In this document: piece after piece, positions 32,270 through 34,876 of the stretch
How positions within the stretch are numbered: position 1 is the stretch's first letter
Layout of the letters: each line of letters starts with the position of its first letter
Notes under the pieces: model-generated
The model's database searches: none
The model's input: only the letters and a program-made list of their open reading frames with translations
Told to the model about the DNA's origin: nothing
Assembly: GCA_012799835.1 (NCBI GenBank)
Contig: JAAZKM010000005.1
Location: 1-34,876, forward strand
DNA from: Candidatus Methanofastidiosia archaeon
GTDB taxonomy: Archaea > Methanobacteriota_B > Thermococci > Methanofastidiosales > Methanofastidiosaceae
Direction: 5' to 3'
Length of the DNA: 34,876 bases
Position numbers and translations under genes: made by a program

Positions 32270-34350
32270 TGGGTAAAATAAAGCGTATTCGAACTATATC
32301 CCAATCACTTTCTTTAATTATTATAAATCTCGGTTTCCTCGGGATATTTTTTAAACATCTAACTGGGCCCGTTTTCAATTGCTATGCATGTCCATGGGCA
32401 TCTATAAGTTGTCCTATAGGATTGCTGCAGAATTTTGTGATGAACGGTCAAGTTCCGACATACGTATTAGGTACGATGGGGGCAGTATTTGTTTTTGTTG
32501 GTAGCGCATTTTGCGGATGGGTATGCCCATTTGGATTTTTGCAGGACGCAATCACCTTTGTTAAAAGTTTGATTAAGAAGAACAATAAAAAAATAAAAAG
32601 AAAGACCCAAATCAAAAACAAATCAAAGGATTTCTCTTTAATAACAAGATTAGTGGTGCTTTTAGCTATTTTAGTTCTTGCAATAAGGTATGTAGATACA
32701 ATCTTCTGCAAATTGTGTCCAATTGGAACAATAGAAGCAACATTTCCATATCAGATGGCTAATGGATTTTCATATAATATTTGGCTTGGTGCAAGGATAG
32801 TTATTTTAATACTTTTAGTTGTTATGTTTTTTGTAGTCAGTAGATTCTGGTGCAGATACCTTTGCCCAATAGGTGCATTGGCTGGCCCTTCTAACAAAGT
32901 CAGTATTCTTAAATTATTTCATAGCGGAAAAAACTGTGAAGGATGTAGTATCTGTAAAGATGTATGTCCTCTCGATATAGAGGTTGTAGAAGATCCAAAC
33001 TCGACACGCTGCACAAGGTGCGGGGATTGTGTCGATAAGTGCCCTAAAGGCAATCTAGCTTTTGGCCTGGATTTATTTGGATTAGTTACCATTTCACCCT
33101 TTAAAAAGAAAAAAGAGAAAACTCCTGAAAAGAAGCTTGTGACCCCAACTTCCGAAGGCATACCTGGAGTTAATGAAAAACATGCAGATCCAAAAATTAT
33201 CCCTCCAGAGGAAAATGATATTTTGGATGAGTTTAAGTATGGGGAAAAGGGCACTCTTGTTGAAAGACCCGCCTATATGGGATTCAAAAAAGGAGAAAGA
33301 GTTTATTTACCTTACGAGGAGGTAAAGAAAATAGGTATCAGACCGCCTAAAATCTCTCTTCCTGTTCTTTTAAAACAGTATTCTGAGGGGCGTTTGGCTG
33401 AGGATTATGATGCTCCAGAGGCATTTGTTGAAGAGAAGCTAGGAGAGAAATTGAGTGAAACTCCAAAGTCAATCCCAAAAGAAGAAGTTGATAAAAAACA
33501 TTTCGAAAAGTTTAGGGTTCCAAGGAGAACAGAGCTTCATATAGATCATATAAAATATCTAAAAGAACTGGATATCCCAATAGAGGTAAAAGCAATAGCA
33601 AATAATAACAAAGAGATTCCAGCTGTATTGCTTGCGATTATTGATGCGTCTAATCAAATAAACTTTGAATACTTAAACGCTAGAGATCAAAAAGCTGACT
33701 GGTATTACAAGGAGAGATTACCTTCAATATACTTTAATGGGAAATATTACCCTGGTTTATTTTCAGAAGATGAATTAATCTACAAAATAAAGCTAGAACG
33801 GTACATTATTGATAATGTAAGCTTAGTTATAGATTACACAAGATGTATTGGATGCAATAATCAAAGTTGTAAAAAAGTATGCCCTATTTTTAAAAATATC
33901 CCAATCTTAAATGAAGGATACGGTGTTTACCCTCTTTCTAAAATTGGGTGCTCTCTTTGCGGAAAATGTTTGATAGAATGCGACAGAGGCGGAATATCCT
34001 TCATATTTGGAGAAAAGCTTGTGATAGATCCGAATTTCAGCATAGATATGATTAAGAAAAATAAAGAGTTGATTTCTACAATATACCCTGAAACTGTTAT
34101 GCTGTTCCTTGAAAAGAACAAAAAACATTCCAATAGGGCCTTAAATTTCACTATAGCTTTATCATACCTTTCCCATGGCAAACTTTCATATCAAATAATA
34201 GATATTGCCAAAAATCAAGAGGCGGTTTTAAAAAGGAAAATCGGTGCCATCCCCTGCTTCTGGATATCTGAAAAGGTACAAATTTCAGGCATGGTTTCCG
34301 AGGCATCAATTCTTGCATTTATACGAAAGATATCAAAGTGGAAAGGATGA
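32269..34350 (+). CDS. NapH-type polyferredoxin membrane protein fused to two thioredoxin-like modules
   Basis: A 693-residue fusion; numbers are from the preceding in-frame TTG, one more than from ATG. Segments: four membrane helices near 12-31, 66-86, 126-142 and 172-192, with CYACPWASISCP, CGWVCPFG, CKLCPIG and CRYLCPIG motifs of NapH/CcoG proteins; two [4Fe-4S] sites (Cys224/227/230/234 and 249/252/255/259); a charged linker (280-420); a thioredoxin-like module with cis-Pro486 but no Cys pair (435-510); two more cluster motifs (Cys527/530/535/539 and 562/565/568/572); and a second thioredoxin-like module with cis-Pro663 but no Cys pair (610-690). It looks like a membrane electron conduit between cytoplasmic ferredoxin or quinone-like donors and thiol proteins. 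Confidence 0.85.
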   Translation: MGKIKRIRTISQSLSLIIINLGFLGIFFKHLTGPVFNCYACPWASISCPIGLLQNFVMNGQVPTYVLGTMGAVFVFVGSAFCGWVCPFGFLQDAITFVKSLIKKNNKKIKRKTQIKNKSKDFSLITRLVVLLAILVLAIRYVDTIFCKLCPIGTIEATFPYQMANGFSYNIWLGARIVILILLVVMFFVVSRFWCRYLCPIGALAGPSNKVSILKLFHSGKNCEGCSICKDVCPLDIEVVEDPNSTRCTRCGDCVDKCPKGNLAFGLDLFGLVTISPFKKKKEKTPEKKLVTPTSEGIPGVNEKHADPKIIPPEENDILDEFKYGEKGTLVERPAYMGFKKGERVYLPYEEVKKIGIRPPKISLPVLLKQYSEGRLAEDYDAPEAFVEEKLGEKLSETPKSIPKEEVDKKHFEKFRVPRRTELHIDHIKYLKELDIPIEVKAIANNNKEIPAVLLAIIDASNQINFEYLNARDQKADWYYKERLPSIYFNGKYYPGLFSEDELIYKIKLERYIIDNVSLVIDYTRCIGCNNQSCKKVCPIFKNIPILNEGYGVYPLSKIGCSLCGKCLIECDRGGISFIFGEKLVIDPNFSIDMIKKNKELISTIYPETVMLFLEKNKKHSNRALNFTIALSYLSHGKLSYQIIDIAKNQEAVLKRKIGAIPCFWISEKVQISGMVSEASILAFIRKISKWKG

Positions 34351-34876
34351 ACCTCATTGAATTAATTATTGTTGGCGCTATACAGGGATTTCTAGAGTTT
34401 CTGCCTGTTTCAAGTTCAGGTAACGTTACATTGATTCTTATGAATTTTTTGAAATTGAATCCTTCTGAGAGCTTTTCTTTGTCTATTTTTCTTCACCTTG
34501 GAACTCTCCTTGCGGTGTTGGTATATTTCAGGGAAGACATCATAGATATTTTAAGAAATATCACAACTGACAAAACATCACATTTTTTGATAGTTTCTAC
34601 AATTCTTACTGGAGTCGTTGGTGTGCCAATATACCTAATTCTAAAATCTATTTTTGATAGTATTACCATAAATCTTGGAAGTATTGCTATTGGTTTATTT
34701 TTAATAGCCACTGGAATTATTTTAAAATATAGGTCAGAAACTGGATTTAAAAAAGTGGAAGATTCAAATATATGGGACATGATATTTGCCGGCATATCCC
34801 AAGGTATTTCCATTATTCCTGGGATATCTAGATCAGGCATCACCCTTGCAACCCTATTGGGGCGAGAATTCGATAA
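34347..34876 (+). CDS. uppP: UppP/BacA-type polyprenyl-diphosphate phosphatase (partial, 3' end outside window)
   Basis: The ATG overlaps the previous stop (ATGA) and AAAGG lies just ahead. The visible 176 residues give a multi-pass membrane protein with both catalytic signatures: GAIQGFLEFLPVSSSGN near the start and PGISRSGITLATLLGREF near the visible end. The family dephosphorylates C55-type or archaeal polyprenyl diphosphate, recycling the lipid carrier for glycan synthesis. The first motif has Asn where most bacterial enzymes have His (SSSGH). Coupling to a redox membrane protein is unexpected. The C-terminal third is missing only because the window ends. Confidence 0.9.
   Translation, partial: MNLIELIIVGAIQGFLEFLPVSSSGNVTLILMNFLKLNPSESFSLSIFLHLGTLLAVLVYFREDIIDILRNITTDKTSHFLIVSTILTGVVGVPIYLILKSIFDSITINLGSIAIGLFLIATGIILKYRSETGFKKVEDSNIWDMIFAGISQGISIIPGISRSGITLATLLGREFD

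Noticed and set aside
32919-33254. 111-codon antisense frame inside the polyferredoxin fusion
   Set aside because: It is antisense to cluster motifs and linker, with biased composition and no neighbours in frame.

Overview
The window is a single euryarchaeal-type chromosome segment of low G+C. Archaeal markers are a transcription factor B, a CDC48/VAT-type AAA ATPase, a DUF460 protein, TATA-box promoters 20-30 bases ahead of starts, a tRNA-Trp with a bulge-helix-bulge intron, and tRNAs without encoded CCA. The combination of an acyl-carrier-protein malonate decarboxylase locus with a sodium-pump methylmalonyl-CoA decarboxylase locus fits what has been reported for the methanogen class Methanofastidiosa (WSA2), for which malonate and propionate were proposed as carbon sources. 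No methanogenesis gene lies in the window, so this placement is inference.

Layout. 1-8457 is housekeeping: a coiled-coil membrane protein, TFB, DUF460, a TrmJ-like methyltransferase, a small coiled-coil protein, CDC48 and an AmrS-like radical SAM protein. 8558-15709 is a plus-strand operon for a biotin-dependent, Na+-pumping acyl-CoA decarboxylase (mmdA, mmdD, mmdC, mmdB). It also holds a second biotin-carrier protein, an unannotated 45-codon ORF resembling an acyl-CoA carboxylase epsilon subunit, a class III CoA-transferase, an RraA-like aldolase/decarboxylase and hisS. 15735-16516 holds tRNA-Cys, intron-containing tRNA-Trp, a thioesterase gene and tRNA-Leu.

26059 down to 17457 is a minus-strand operon: accB, madA, accC, madE, madC, madD, madH, mdcG, mdcB and a 38-codon membrane ORF. 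Its core order A-E-C-D-H-K matches the Malonomonas rubra malonate decarboxylase operon, but a biotin carboxylase sits between A and E, and neither the membrane pump MadB nor the MadLM transporter is present. Together the genes suffice to build the prosthetic group, load acetate on the carrier protein and interconvert acetyl- and malonyl-carrier protein using carboxybiotin. The direction is not fixed by the sequence: it could be an ATP-driven acetyl-ACP carboxylase, or a decarboxylase that borrows MmdB.

26262-29335 holds agmatinase, a flavodoxin, a small conserved protein, an orphan 80-codon frame without a normal start, and a PHP-domain protein. 29407-34350 is a plus-strand thiol-redox cluster: thioredoxin reductase, two lipoproteins and one signal-anchored protein with thioredoxin folds, then a large membrane protein joining a NapH-type core, two ferredoxin modules and two cysteine-less thioredoxin-like modules. 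A UppP gene overlaps its stop and runs off the end. Apart from the redox cluster and the mad/mmd loci the content is ordinary; I saw no insertion sequence, CRISPR array or rRNA.
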